Assembly (NCBI GenBank): GCA_001465935.1 | Contig: LNKV01000042.1 | Span: 62,001 to 126,000 of the forward strand | Length of the DNA: 64,000 bases | From: Clarireedia homoeocarpa | Lineage: Eukaryota > Ascomycota > Leotiomycetes > Helotiales > Rutstroemiaceae | Direction: 5' to 3' | The notes under the pieces: model-generated | Told to the model about the DNA's origin: nothing | Seen by the model: the letters and a program-made list of their open reading frames with translations, nothing else | Database searches by the model: none | Program-made: the position numbers and the translations under genes | Shown: piece by piece, positions 23,372 to 34,964 of the stretch | Layout: every line of letters starts with the position of its first letter | How positions within the stretch are numbered: the first letter of the stretch is position 1

Positions 23372-23844
23372 ATCTTGTTGTCGCGAATTCGTCCAGACTC
23401 TGCGTTCACGAACTTTCGGATTCTGTAACAAGTACCGGTTGCCTGGGTTGAGAATTCCGACTCTGGAAGGTGGCCTGCCTTGTTTGGCGCCGGAAACAAG
23501 GCTTCGGAATCCCCGCTACAAGTTACCTTTGCACGAAACGCCCAAATCAGCAAAAGGACAAGCCTAAAGTAGCCCAAACAGCCCCAAAATCACTGGGTAC
23601 CGATTCCTTCATCGACATGGGTTATGGCACATATATCGTCCCTGCGACATCATATTATTGGCAACTTCCGTTTTTCTCGAGTATTGAAACTTCCCACCAC
23701 AACTTTTCACTGTTGAAGAACCTCGTCGGCCTATGGTAGAAATGCGCCAGACTGCAAGTCACTCGCTACAATCAATGCCCCGCTATTGTACCCCAGAAGC
23801 CTAACGCAAAACACACAAGAAGTCCCACTTCGAGCACGAGAACC
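23372..23844. promoter_or_regulatory. Shared divergent promoter region (GON7-like / hbrB)
   Basis: A 473-bp gap between two genes transcribed away from each other must hold both promoters and 5' leaders. No clear TATA box is visible. Confidence 0.5.
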
Positions 23845-26618
23845 ATGTCACAATCGCCGGGGCCTTCTGTGCCAAGGGCTCCAGGGAGCTTCTCTCCAAT
23901 TGTGCAACCTCCTTCAGCGCAACGACCCTCGTTGCAAAGAGTCGAGTCCTCGTCGTCGGAAGATTTACCTCCACCTCCTTCTCTCGCCGGCAACAAAACT
24001 CGACCGCAGTCGCAGAATGCGCCTGCCCCTCCGCGACCCTTTTACGCGCAACCCAAAAGCAACTCCAGTACGACCAGCCTCCAGAACTTCTCGAGACCGA
24101 CGCTCGCTCAAGTTCGTACTGATACGCCATTGAGGAATGCGTCGCCATTGACCGTAGCCGCAAAGTCATCAATTAGTGATTTTCGAGGTCACGGGCGCAA
24201 ACACTCGCAGACTCAGGGTTCTTTCGAAGCATATCTCCCGACTGCTGCTACTTCGAACTTGGGAAATATGGCGAATGTGGATACGGGACTTACTGCGAGT
24301 CAAATAGCTGCTCAGGCGGCCATGCAACAACAATCGCAACATGCGCGACAAAGGTCACAGACCGCACCGACCCAGATAGACACCTCGACGAGCAACCCCA
24401 GCGGTCGCAGGCCTTCGAAAGGTCCTACGTCTCCCCCAGTTTTGAGTTTGACTGAAGCTTCTGGTCCGCGCGATCTTACATTTGGTAGTCAGGCATATCA
24501 TAATGGATTACTAGGCGCAAGCTCCAGTGCTGCTCAAACTGCAGCTAATGTCGCATTCCCCAAATCTCCTGGATCGTCACCGGCAGTCACTCCTACTAGT
24601 GAATATGAGCATCGCATTCTACAACATCCCGAGAAACCTGCAAAGACAGAGAAATCTAAGGTCAAGCTGTTCTCCAGGCCAGGAAAGATCAGCATAAGCA
24701 AGGATAAAGATGCAAAGTCTGGGGCTCTCCCAAGTCCCAGTATGTCTATTCTTACAGTCTATAAAAAGGCGCGAAAGTACTGACAACTTTACAGATAGCA
24801 TAGGCGCTTCGAGTATGTACAACATGTCGAATTCCTCTGTCGCGACCATACGACCCATCGATACCGCACAGCCCGAAAAGGAGAAGGAGAAGGATAAGGA
24901 AAAGCATAAGCATCATTTCTTGTCAAGACAGAAGCACAAATTAAGTAGCAAGGAAGACCACCACTTGCCATTGTCGTCAGCTGCGTCAAACTCGAAACCG
25001 GTAGACCCAAGCGCGCCCAGCAGTTTATACAATTTCAATCTACCCCCAAGTCCCGGGCCAACATCTACAAGTTTTGCGAAGAGCATGAGCGGTTTAGATT
25101 TACGGCATGGTGGAAGAGCTCTGAGGGATAAAAAGAAGGAGGAGAAGGCAGAGTCAGCTCTGAGAGAAGGGGAGTTGTCTTATCAAACCACCAATGAATG
25201 GCCGGGACCTTCGAGTCTTGGATCAGCTGGCGGCGCATCTTATCTAGGCTCAGGTGGTGGAAGCTTTGGACCCCCTTCTAGTCTCTATGGATTCGATAAT
25301 TCAGATCTCTCGAAATTCGGTGTGAACAGCATGGGAGCAGACGACGCATGGCCATTTCTGAGAGCAAAGCTACTCATCATCTTCGAGGGTGAAGATCTCC
25401 GGTTATGTGTAGAAGATATCAACCGCCTAGTCACGTAAGTCCCTTCCTCCCGTCTACAGTTCCTCTCACTCCCACTGTCTCTATACTCACAACGGCAGTC
25501 TCCATATCCAACGCTGCATCCAAAAGCGCGCCCCCAACGTCATCATCGAAGACCTCCGCGATCTCCTCATCACCGGCTTCAAATCCCTCGACCTAACCCT
25601 CCACCGCACCCCTGACGACCGCCTTATCCCGCATCTCGTCGAAATGTGGCTCTTTACTTTCACCTCCGTCTTGCCTTACATGCAAGCCGTGTTCCTCCCT
25701 CTCGATCTCGAATTCTCCGGACACGGCCCCCTCATGTCCGCCGATGCCGCGCGCGATTTCTGGGGCGCTCTACCTCAACCCCATCCTCGTCCCCCATCAT
25801 CCTCCTCCTCATCCTCCCAACCTGCTACCCCCATAGCTCAAGCCCTCGAAGTCCGCAAAATCGTCCTCATCGCTTACCGCGACACCGTGATACTCCCGCG
25901 CTTCGAAACCCTCAAAACCCTCTTCTCCCGCCTCTCCCTCGACTCCATCTCCCTCTCCATCCCCGCCTCCTCCGATCTACGCTCCCTATCCCCAGACTCC
26001 CAAGGCAGACCCTCCACCGCCATCTCCCTCGATCCCTCGCATGGCTCGTATTCTTCTCAGAACACGACCATGCTAGGCGGCGGAGGCAGCTCGTCGGGCG
26101 TGGGCGATGGCACGGGGAACAGGAGTCGCACTATCTCGAACGTCTCGTACGGATCAGATCAAGGGTTAGGCCTCACGGGTATCGGAATGCCTATTCCACC
26201 GCGACCGTTCACGCCGAGCTCGACACATCCGGGTGCTGGTGCGGGCGTAGGCGGGTTCGGCGCAATGGGAATGGGAATGGGAATGGGGCTGAGTGCGCGG
26301 GAGCGCCGGCGAGTAGATGTGGAGGATTCGTCCAAGATGCTAACGGAGACGGTGGGTCGGATGTTGCAGTGCATGAGCGTGTTGAGCTCGGTGGGGATGA
26401 GAGGCGGTGCGGGGGCGGGGGCGGGGGCGGGGGCAGGGATAGGGGACGAAGACGCGCAGGAGAAAATGGAGGATCTGGGAAGAGGACTGAAGCTGAATTG
26501 GTTGGGGAGGGGCAGGACCGGTAGGAATCGGAGGGGCATGGTTGGCGGAAGGGTCAAGACGGGTGCGAGTGGTGGAGGAGTAGGGGCAGGGATGCCGGTA
26601 GAGAGTGCGAATTTGTGA
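23845..26618 (+). CDS. hbrB: TORC2 subunit HbrB/Bit61-like
   Basis: Fungal member of the HbrB family (Aspergillus HbrB, yeast Bit61/Bit2, human PRR5/Protor), a TORC2-associated protein affecting polarity and hyphal branching. Exons are 23845-24739, 24795-25434 and 25499-26618, giving 884 aa. The first ~480 residues are Ser/Pro/Gln-rich and disordered. The conserved core starts at about 483 with DDAWPFLRAKLLIIFEGEDL, continues LVTLHIQRCIQKRAPNVIIE and DLRDLLITGFKSLDLTL, then PHLVEMWLFTFTSVLPYMQA, and ends with EVRKIVLIAYRDTVILPRFE. The tail is Gly-rich and low complexity, including a GAGAGAGAG run coded by a G-rich tract. Intron 1 (55 bp) and intron 2 (64 bp) are canonical and keep frame. Confidence 0.92.
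26405..26440 (+). other. G-quadruplex-forming tract inside hbrB
   Basis: Four consecutive GGGGGC hexamers followed by AGGG lie on the coding strand and translate as alternating Gly-Ala. At least five G-runs separated by single bases meet the usual G4 pattern in DNA and mRNA. Confidence 0.8.
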
Positions 26619-29600
26619 GAAAGAAAAAAGGAAGAAAAAAACAAGGTACGGGGTGCGTGTAGTGCAGGGAGTTTGAGTAAGTGATAGGTTTCGTTTCTTT
26701 ACTTACGTATAGGCAGGCGTCTTGTTATTCACCAAGTCAGTCAGATAGATAGTGGTTGTATGGTTCGTCGGGTCTTGTTTCTTGATTTCTTGGTTTCGGG
26801 TCATGGGAATGGTAATGGCAATGGCAATGGCAATGGCAATGGAATGGTTTGGGGATGGAAAGCATAGACGGTTTGGTGGTGGACGGTGGGATACTTTGAC
26901 TTTTTAGGTCCGATTACTTGTTTTACTCTCGGGTCGCAAAGTTACGGTGGTGTCTTTTGGCTTTTCTTCCTTTCGGTTGCCTGGGGTCGGTGGTAATTGG
27001 GTTGTAAGATAGAAAAGGGAAAATGGAAAGGGATAAATTCGGGAGATAGACAGGATTTAAGAACGGTATCGCTTGAATGTGGTGTATATATTCTGGCGTA
27101 GTAGGGTGAGATAGTTGGATGAAAATCTTATAAATTATCTCCAGAACATGCATGACATAGCATCATTGATAACTTTCGTGGTAACAATAACACGAGGGAT
27201 CGCGCAAAGGTCACTTACATGCAGCAAAAGTCTTCACATTAGCAGCGGTATTGCATCTCAAAAGACAGGTGTTTTTGTATTGATCGTCTAGGCAATATTT
27301 GCAAAACTATGTAAGACACATAAAAATGTTGTTGACCAAAAGATATGGACCAAAATATCCACATCCTCCGAAAAGGAAAGAGGATACCTCGGTGAGTAGT
27401 CGGACGAAGATCAATCTTCTTGCTCCAAAAATAGGCCTATACCACAGATTGAACCGATCCTCAATGGGAAGGGAGGTAAGGGCCAGAGTGTTTGGCAAGG
27501 ACGAGGGCGTTGTGTGTAAAAATCACAGCGAAAGTGAAGAGGAAGAAAGATATTGAAGCCAGTATTGTATTCTGCTATGCTATAGTTGTCGAATGACTAC
27601 GTCGCGTGGATCCGTCCTCACCTTTCGATAATGAAATATCTTCCCTCGCCGGGATCTGAGGATATGTCGTGAAAACTTTTCTGTCTTCAAGTAAATGTTA
27701 GCATGATGTACCAAAGCTTTGTTGGCAATATTATATGCTAATGGGTGCTTCAATCAGACATCCAAGGAAGAATTGGCCCTCATTTATCCTCTGTTTAGGT
27801 TCTAAGGCGAGGACTCGAGTGAAAACTGCGAATGTGGTATGTGTTTCATCATCGAAGCGGGGGTATAGCAAATTGGTTTGAACTGACCTTCAGATGAATT
27901 GTGACTGCAGATGTCAACTGAAGATTAGTCAAATTGTCACAAGTTGATAGCAAATGTGCAAGACAGTGATCAAGTCGAATCACCTATGCGCAGTATTAGA
28001 CAATGGCAGCAGGTCCTCGACTCCGCGATGATATTGCATTGCGGTGTAGTAACTCGCTGCACGCCGGCATGCCAGCCTTGGGAAACTCTAGGAAAAATCT
28101 TTGCATGGTCAGCAAAATGTCTTCTTTAACACTACCAGCGAATAGAAAGAATGAATATTCTTCAGACAACATGTACTGGCAAGTAACAAGATCAACCCGT
28201 GGGTATCTCTCGAACAGCGTAATTTTAATCATGGTCGATTAATTTGGGAAAAGAAGTTTCAATGAATTGTCATCATAAGATGTGAGGGGAGTTGAGGAGT
28301 TAATGGAGGAAGAGCTATAAACATACCATTTATTGTTGATAGGATTCAGTCAATGGAAGTCGCCATGACTGCAGCAATTGACGCACGAGGTGATACTACC
28401 ATGGACTTTTGCTGCGTTTGCGACTGGGTTTGCGGAAAGAGTGAAGATGTTGTGGAAAGAAAAAGTTGAAGCTACGAAAGTATGGAAGATAAAATTTTAT
28501 ATTGGAGAAACCAGAACTTTCCGTAAGCGAACGTCGATTACGCGCTAAAAGGATGAAGCTGTATTGGCACGTGATACTACTTTTGAGCTAGCTTTTGGCT
28601 CTTCACCATTGCGTAGCCTCACCTAAAATAGGACAGCCGCATACTTCACTCGATTCTCTTTGTCGCAATCAGAGAGCAGTTACCCATGTATATGAATTGT
28701 TAGAGATGCATGCCTATTCATACCTGGGTCAAGGACAGTTCTCTCTCTTGGACATTGCGCCGAACATACTTCTTGATGGTATACTTCCTTCGATCGCCGC
28801 TATAAGGAGCGACAGCGAGGTACCCTCGGAGCGAGCAGCGAGCCTAAAGCGACCTGCGACAGCTCGTTTCTCACTCATGAAGCCGCTCCTCCTTGTCCAA
28901 AGTATAAGGGATCTAACGAACCAACCGACTTAAGGCAAGATGGTGAACCCAACACCGACGCCTGCGGATGCAAGAAGATTCAATGAGAGTCTCATCATTG
29001 AATCAGAGCATAGGAAGTCCTTGTTTTGCACACTGTCAGTTATGTCGGATTTCTCCAATTGATGCATAATATAAGTGGATTTGACGAACAAGCAGTGCAA
29101 GGCTTACTCTCTGGTTGTATTCTGTCTGTCCAAAGTCGTTTATTGAGGCACAAGAAATGCGCACCACTACGCTTGCGATCATGAAACAGGCAGATAGATG
29201 GTTTCCTCAGCCTGTGCCTCTCAAGCGTGTAACATGCCACTTTCTTTTGGCTAGTACAAGGACTTGTATCACCTAAATATTCGAAGAAACGATCGAGGAT
29301 TCTGGTTTCTGCAGAGCGGCCCAAATGAAATGCTGCCTCGGTTCTTCATTTGATCAACCCCCAACTGTAACCCTACTTATATACAATGCCTTCACCAGCT
29401 TCTACGCCGTGATATTGATGTTACCTCGGTTAATGGGTCTTTTGGCCCCCTCATTTCGTTTTCTCCTCTCTTCATAAGATAGTACTTATGTCTTTGAACC
29501 CCACACCTTTCTCAGTCTACTTACAATACCCAAATTTTGAAGGGATAAAGTTTCGTCTTGCGGGATTGATTCCTCAGCATACCTTATATATATTTGGTAC

Positions 29601-29625
29601 ATATTTGGTTACCTTATATTCCAAC
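26619..29625. other. 3-kb region without a supported gene
   Basis: The 5' part is the 3' flank of hbrB; the last 200 bases are the promoter of the Ecm33-like gene. Between 27300 and 28550 small frames on both strands have splice-like signals nearby. One minus-strand segment at about 27996-28100 is cysteine-bearing. I could not assemble a frame with a start codon and a recognisable product. A small secreted protein gene is possible but unsupported. Confidence 0.4.
26805..26850. repeat. (ATGGCA)n hexanucleotide tract
   Basis: About six imperfect copies of AATGGC lie in the 3' flank of hbrB. Confidence 0.85.
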
Positions 29626-31206
29626 ATGTACTTTAAGAAGACCTCTGTTCGATCCACTTATTGGCTCTTATTAGCATTTGTTTGTCTGATTTCGCCGGCT
29701 TATTGTCAAACAACAAATGGTATAGCTATGTGATGATGGTTATTATGCGTCAGCTAACAAAAGATAGTCTGTGGTGATATTGGCGCAACACGAACCATCA
29801 GTAGTCAAGCCGACGCTACAGTGTTAGCAAACTGTTCTATCGTTGCTGGGAGTATCGCACTAGCCACTGCTGTGGCCGGCAATATCGACTTGAATGGCGT
29901 CCAAGAGATTCTGGAGAATCTCATTGTCGAAGATGTTCGAGGGCTCATTGGTCTGAGCGGTGAAAGCTTGAAGCAGATTAATGGGAACTTCAACGTTAAC
30001 AACGTTACAACTTTGAGCAGCCTGGACTTCCCGTTGCTTACTGCTGTGGACACCATTGAATTTGTTGCACTTCCAGCTGTCTCAGCATTCAACTTCACCT
30101 CTGGTCTTTCATCGGTCTCTAATGTTTTTATCACTAACACATTCCTGAGTTCTTTGGATGGAATCAACCTACAGAACGCCGACATCATAAACATCAACAA
30201 CAATAATCGCATGAAAGACATTTCTCTACCACTCGAGACAGTGAAATCGGGCATATACATAGATAGTAACTCTCTAAAGCCTGTTATCAATCTCCCCCAA
30301 CTTACATCATCCGGAAACATCAGCCTGGGAAATATTTCATCGATTCAACTACCTTCCCTGAATTTCATTTCAGGGACCTTCAACCTCAGGAGCACATCCG
30401 TCGGAGAATTTGCGGTAGATGCCTTGTCCGTCATTGGAATCGATCTTATCCTTTATAATAACAGTAATCTTACCAATACTTCCTTTCAAGGGCTACTATC
30501 AGCCGGCACCATCAAAATCACAAACAACTCCGCCCTAAATTCCATCAGTTTCGAGAAACTAAGTCAAGCTGGGAATGTTAGCATTGCCGGAAACCTCACG
30601 AGGTGAGTGGTGAGAGGTCTCGCGTACTCTTCAGTTCGCTAATATGCATGCAGCGTCGATATGCCTGTCCTCACTTCTGTAAATCATACATTGAGTCTTC
30701 AGTCCACAAATCCGAGTTTCAACTGTTCGGCCTTTGATACAGACCACACAAAATCGATAATCAAAGGCAATTATACGTGTTTAGGGACACACTTTGTATC
30801 ACCTTCTACTAACTCGACGACACCAAGCTCAAGCTCTGGATCTGGCTCTACTAGCTCATCAGCGCCCGACTCTAACTCCAAGCCTGACTCCACTCGAACC
30901 TCGGGTCTTTCTTTGGGAGCAAAAGCCGGTATTATAGTCGCATGTGTGTTTGCAGCTATCGCTGTAGCAGCAGGTGCCATATTGTTTATCAGGCGCAGGG
31001 AAAAGGAGAAGAAGGACGAACCGGTGACGATTGGTACTGATGGGAAGGCTGAGATGAGTAACCAGGAGGTTCCTCGTAAGGAGCTACCTGCCGACGGAGG
31101 AGTGCACGAGTTGGCTGAATATCATGGCGTGGTTGAGGTGGGCACGGGCGAGGCTCATGAGTTGCCAGGTGAGGTAAATAGAAGAGCAAGCTCACCACGA
31201 CTGTGA
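29626..31206 (+). CDS. Ecm33/Sps2-like cell-surface protein with C-terminal TM segment
   Basis: Exons 29626-29719, 29768-30602 and 30654-31206 give 493 aa. A signal peptide, STYWLLLAFVCLISPAYC, is followed by CGDIGATRTISSQADA. An extended receptor-L-like repeat region rich in Asn-X-Ser/Thr sites then follows (FNVNNVTTLSSLDFPLL, NISLGNISSIQLPSL, SLNFISGTFNLRST). This is the arrangement of Ecm33-family wall-organisation proteins. Unlike classical GPI-anchored Ecm33, the C-terminus has a Ser/Thr linker, a single transmembrane helix GIIVACVFAAIAVAAGAILF and a charged cytosolic tail starting RRREKEKKDE. It may therefore be a membrane receptor-type relative. Introns are 48 and 51 bp. Confidence 0.85.
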
Positions 31207-31652
31207 AGAAGTTATTTCTTGGATTGAAATCCAAGTTTCAAACGCAATGGTATGCTTGATGGATCATGCTTATATATAATTCTGTATATAGTTTTAAAAT
31301 GAGTGTTCTGAAGGAAGATTTTCTAGTGTATATAAGTTAGAAGAGACTCAGAGTATATACAGGATGGGAGTCACGTGGATGACTGATGGGACAGTCCCAA
31401 AACATATGGTTCAAGCTCCCCTCTAGATACCGCGTACAATCTGATTACATATCGCTACAATGCAACGATTAATTCTCGGAGTGAGAGAATGTGAGAAAGA
31501 AGGTGATGTTGCCAGTAGCTAGGACGGTGGATATCACATGACCTGATATTATAGTTATCGGTAACTTACGGCAACGTACTTTGCCAATTGGACTTGTGAT
31601 GATTAACAAAAACTTCGTGCCAGCCAACTAACTTATGTGGCTATTGCTTACT

Positions 31653-31692
31653 ATATCATATCATATCATATCATATCATATCATATCATATC
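31653..31692. repeat. (ATATC)n pentanucleotide tract
   Basis: Eight tandem copies of CATAT/ATATC sit within the long intergenic region between the Ecm33-like gene and ptaB. Confidence 0.95.
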
Positions 31693-32149
31693 GGCTCTAT
31701 TTCTTCTGTTGCAGTACGGCACGGTACGGTAGAAGCCTGATGTCGCCAAGCACCAATATGATACTTATGTAACCTGTGAGATCACGTGAGACGAGTGAAG
31801 GGCGGCCGGGAGAAAGTATTGTGGAGTGGGAGTGGGAGTAGAGTGCGTGTGACCTCTCTCTGGTGTATTTTTTTCAAGACTTCTTTCTGTCTTGAAACAT
31901 GCACTGCCGTGTTCTAATTGAGTTGAGTTATTTGTACTGTACAGTATGTGTGGTGGAGTGAAAGGGAAGGGAATTCATTCACCTGTTGCTGCATTTCTAT
32001 TCACCTGTTTCTGCGTTTCTATTTTTAAACACTATTCACAAATCACAAATCGCGCATCACAAATCATAGCACTCGCAAAATCACGCACGCATCACGATTT
32101 GTTTTTTCGGGGGGGAGGGGGGAAAGGGAACTTTATTCCCCGAATGTTT

Positions 32150-32172
32150 GTCATGTCATGTCATGTCATGTC
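32150..32172. repeat. (CATGT)n pentanucleotide tract
   Basis: About four copies of TCATG lie in tandem. Confidence 0.9.
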
Positions 32173-32215
32173 GTGGATTGCAAGGTGAAGACGCGAATGG
32201 TCTGTTCTGATGTCT

Positions 32216-32313
32216 CCCATTATTCATCTGCCATTGATTCCCATTACTCATCTGTCATTCATTCCCATTATTCATCTGCCATTCATTGCCATTATTCATC
32301 TCCCATTCATTGT
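32216..32313. repeat. ~26-bp minisatellite, four copies
   Basis: The unit CCCATTATTCATCTGCCATT recurs with small changes; a (GTGTT)/(TGTGG) tract follows at about 32333-32388. Confidence 0.85.
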
Positions 32314-32434
32314 TCATGGCCGTTTTTGCTTGTGGTGTGGTGTGGTGTGGTATGTTGTGTGTTGTGTTGTGTGTGTTGTGTGTTGTGAAATCTTTGGTGG
32401 TATATATCTTGTACTTTGTATATCTTGGATATCT

Positions 32435-32499
32435 TGTATAATCTTGTATAAGCTTGTATAAGCTTGTATAATCTTGTATAATCATGTATAATCTTGTAA
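32435..32499. repeat. 12-bp tandem repeat TTGTATAATC
   Basis: About six units of CTTGTATAATCT / CTTGTATAAG run in tandem. Confidence 0.9.
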
Positions 32500-32754
32500 C
32501 CAGGCAGGCAGGGCAGGGCACAAGTGCAGATGGGCGGTGTTGTTCCCAGCAATCCACGTTTTGGCCCTACGACTAAGAAGGACGACTAGTTAACGTTTAC
32601 TTCGTCCTTACGGTACCGTCGTACTACTTCCTGCTCAACTCCACCGACGTGCAACCTACACTTCACCTCACCTCAACCTTTTCACTCTTCTTACTCGTCG
32701 CTCTACGGAAAACCCTCTTTTTCCTCCCCGCCCACCCTTCGCTCTGCACCATAG

Positions 32755-32872
32755 AACATACATACACATACACATAACTTACATACAGTACACTTCGTAC
32801 ATACACATAACTTACATACACTTACTTCGTACATACACTTACTTCGTACATACACTTACTTACTCACACTTA
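32755..32872. repeat. Composite ACATACACTTACTTCGT repeat
   Basis: Interleaved copies of ACATACACATAACTT and ACATACACTTACTTCGT cover this stretch. Confidence 0.85.
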
Positions 32873-33107
32873 CACGGAGTTGCGCCAATTTTTCTGAGCT
32901 TGAATTGTCCGACTCCGACTGTCCCAATTGTACAAACCCAAAAACCTATACGAAAGTACTCCGTTTCTCGAGCCAACCCTTCTCTGGGTCTCTATAATAT
33001 AAGTCTCTCGGTTTTCCTAACAAACGAAATTCGCGCCGCACGACCATCCCATCCCTCCCTATCCACCGCAAAGGAACCCTGGAGAGAGAGAATTAAAAAA
33101 TCATAAT

Positions 33108-33212
33108 AAAAAAAAACCAAAAAAAACCAAAAAAAAACCAAAAAAAACCAAAAAAAATCCCCCAAAAACCCCCCAAAAACCCCAAAAAATAGAACAAAAA
33201 TAAAAAAATAAA
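33108..33212. repeat. A-rich (AAAAAACC)n tract
   Basis: Runs of six to seven A separated by CC or CCCC occur repeatedly, probably within the 5' flank of ptaB. Confidence 0.9.
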
Positions 33213-33931
33213 AAAAAGGTTCCAGAACAGCTTGGATCTACGAACTTCAGGTTACTATTGTCCGTCCCCGGATTCTCCTTTTGCGCGACAAATCCTCGAG
33301 CTTCCTCTTCTCGTCCCAAAAAGATCTTATATTATATTATTTTCTCAATTTGCGCATCCTTTTGCTTGGTTGCTTATTAGCATATTAGCAAATTAGTTTA
33401 TTTTATTTTAATTTAGTACTTTCATATTCATCCTATTCCATTCGACTCACACCTCCAAAAAAGATTCGTGGATTGCATATCGGCGAGGTTGGAGAACCAG
33501 ACCAGACCAGACGAGACGAGCGACACGACTTTTTCATTTGGGGCGGCTCTTTCTCAACAGGCGACCTGATCGTCGCACTTTCGCTGCTGTGCTCAACTCC
33601 CTCTGCCACTCAAACCATCGTGTTAAATCCTCCCTTCGAAATTCCCTCGAGCCTTCGATTCTCGCTGTTTTCACCACCTTCGACCGACCCAAGGTACAAT
33701 CGCGGTTCCAAATAATCGAGTACCCACTTTGAGTGATCATCGTGCGCGATCGGGATTTAGCCTGCATTACCTTCGCGACGACGCTGTACTTGACAGCCCA
33801 CGACTACATCGAGAGCATCCCAAAGATATTTTCCGTTTTCGACTCAGATCCGACGTGGAATAACGGCGTGGTCGTGGAAGAAGCTTTCTGCGCGAACGAC
33901 GGCGGAGGTGGAATTTTGTGGCCCGAGGCGC

Positions 33932-33943
33932 ATGCACCTATAG
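33932..33943 (+). promoter_or_regulatory. Minimal upstream ORF before ptaB
   Basis: ATGCACCTATAG encodes Met-His-Leu-stop and ends 85 bases before the ptaB start. If it lies in the transcribed leader it could dampen initiation at the main ATG. Whether it is transcribed is not shown by the sequence. Confidence 0.4.
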
Positions 33944-34028
33944 GGATTCGGATCGGTTAGGATAGGATTGGTGATTATTCGAAAGCCATTCGATATCCAC
34001 CTCAAGTGGATTATCGACATTAAGCAAG

Positions 34029-34925
34029 ATGATGGCGGGTTTGGCACAACAAGCACACTCACCATATCCAGGACTTCAGCATCCCGGTGTTCCTCAGGGT
34101 CATATGGCGGGGATCCCACACAATTCGGGCCACCAAGGCCAACCAGGTCCTGGGATGCCTCAACAAATGCATATGGGAGTATCTGCTCCTGGAGGTCCCC
34201 AAGTTAGTCAAGCCGGTGCTATGATGGCTGGTATGCCTCCCGGAGCTGGAGCGCCAACTGCACATGCATTATCGCACTTAAATCCTAACCAGCAGGCATT
34301 GTACCAACAGCAGGCCATGAATTGTGAGTCGTGTTCTTCTTTACCTTGCTCATCTGGTCTATGTTTCTCGCGCGTTATCGACCTCAATGCAACTCTGCGA
34401 TCACTCAAGATGCTAATGATTTCATTTTGCCATGGTAGTCAATCCTCAAATAAATCCCCAATTAATGCAGCAACACCAAATGATGCAGCAGCATCAAGCA
34501 CAGCAACGGCGCCAGGCCATAATGGCGCAACAATATAGTGGGATGCCGGTTGCAATGCAAAATGGGATGAATCCAATGGCAGCAGCGCAGATGAACGCGC
34601 AATTCGCGATGCGAGGTACTAATCCGATAGCACGGCCAATTAATTTACCACAACACCTTGCGGCAGCACAACAACAGGCGCAGCATTCTATGGAACAACA
34701 ACAAGCTCAGCAACAAGCACAGGTAAGGAGTATTTTGGTGGTCATCATAATCATTATATTAACCAAATTCTTTAGCAACAACACCAGCAACAGATGCTTG
34801 CGCAGCACATGGCTCTGCAACAACATCAAAATGCCCAAAACCACGCGGCGCATAATCAACAAGGACAGCCCGGGCAATTGACTCCTCAGCAAATACAGAA
34901 TATGCAACAAGCCCAAGTGGCTGCC

Positions 34926-34964
<39 letters not shown>

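Larger units (their letters stand above)
31207..34028. other. Long simple-repeat-rich region upstream of ptaB
   Basis: No protein gene is supported. Besides the listed repeats there are pyrimidine-rich stretches (32640-32760, 33040-33100) typical of fungal 5' leaders. The part from about 33400 to 34028 is probably ptaB 5' UTR or promoter. Confidence 0.5.

Noticed and set aside
25646..26524. 292-aa frame overlapping hbrB exon 3 in another frame
   Set aside because: Arg/His/Pro-rich shadow of the C-rich hbrB codons.
27996..28232. 78-aa minus-strand frame with nearby splice-like sites
   Set aside because: Could not be linked to a start exon or a family; left as unresolved intergenic sequence.
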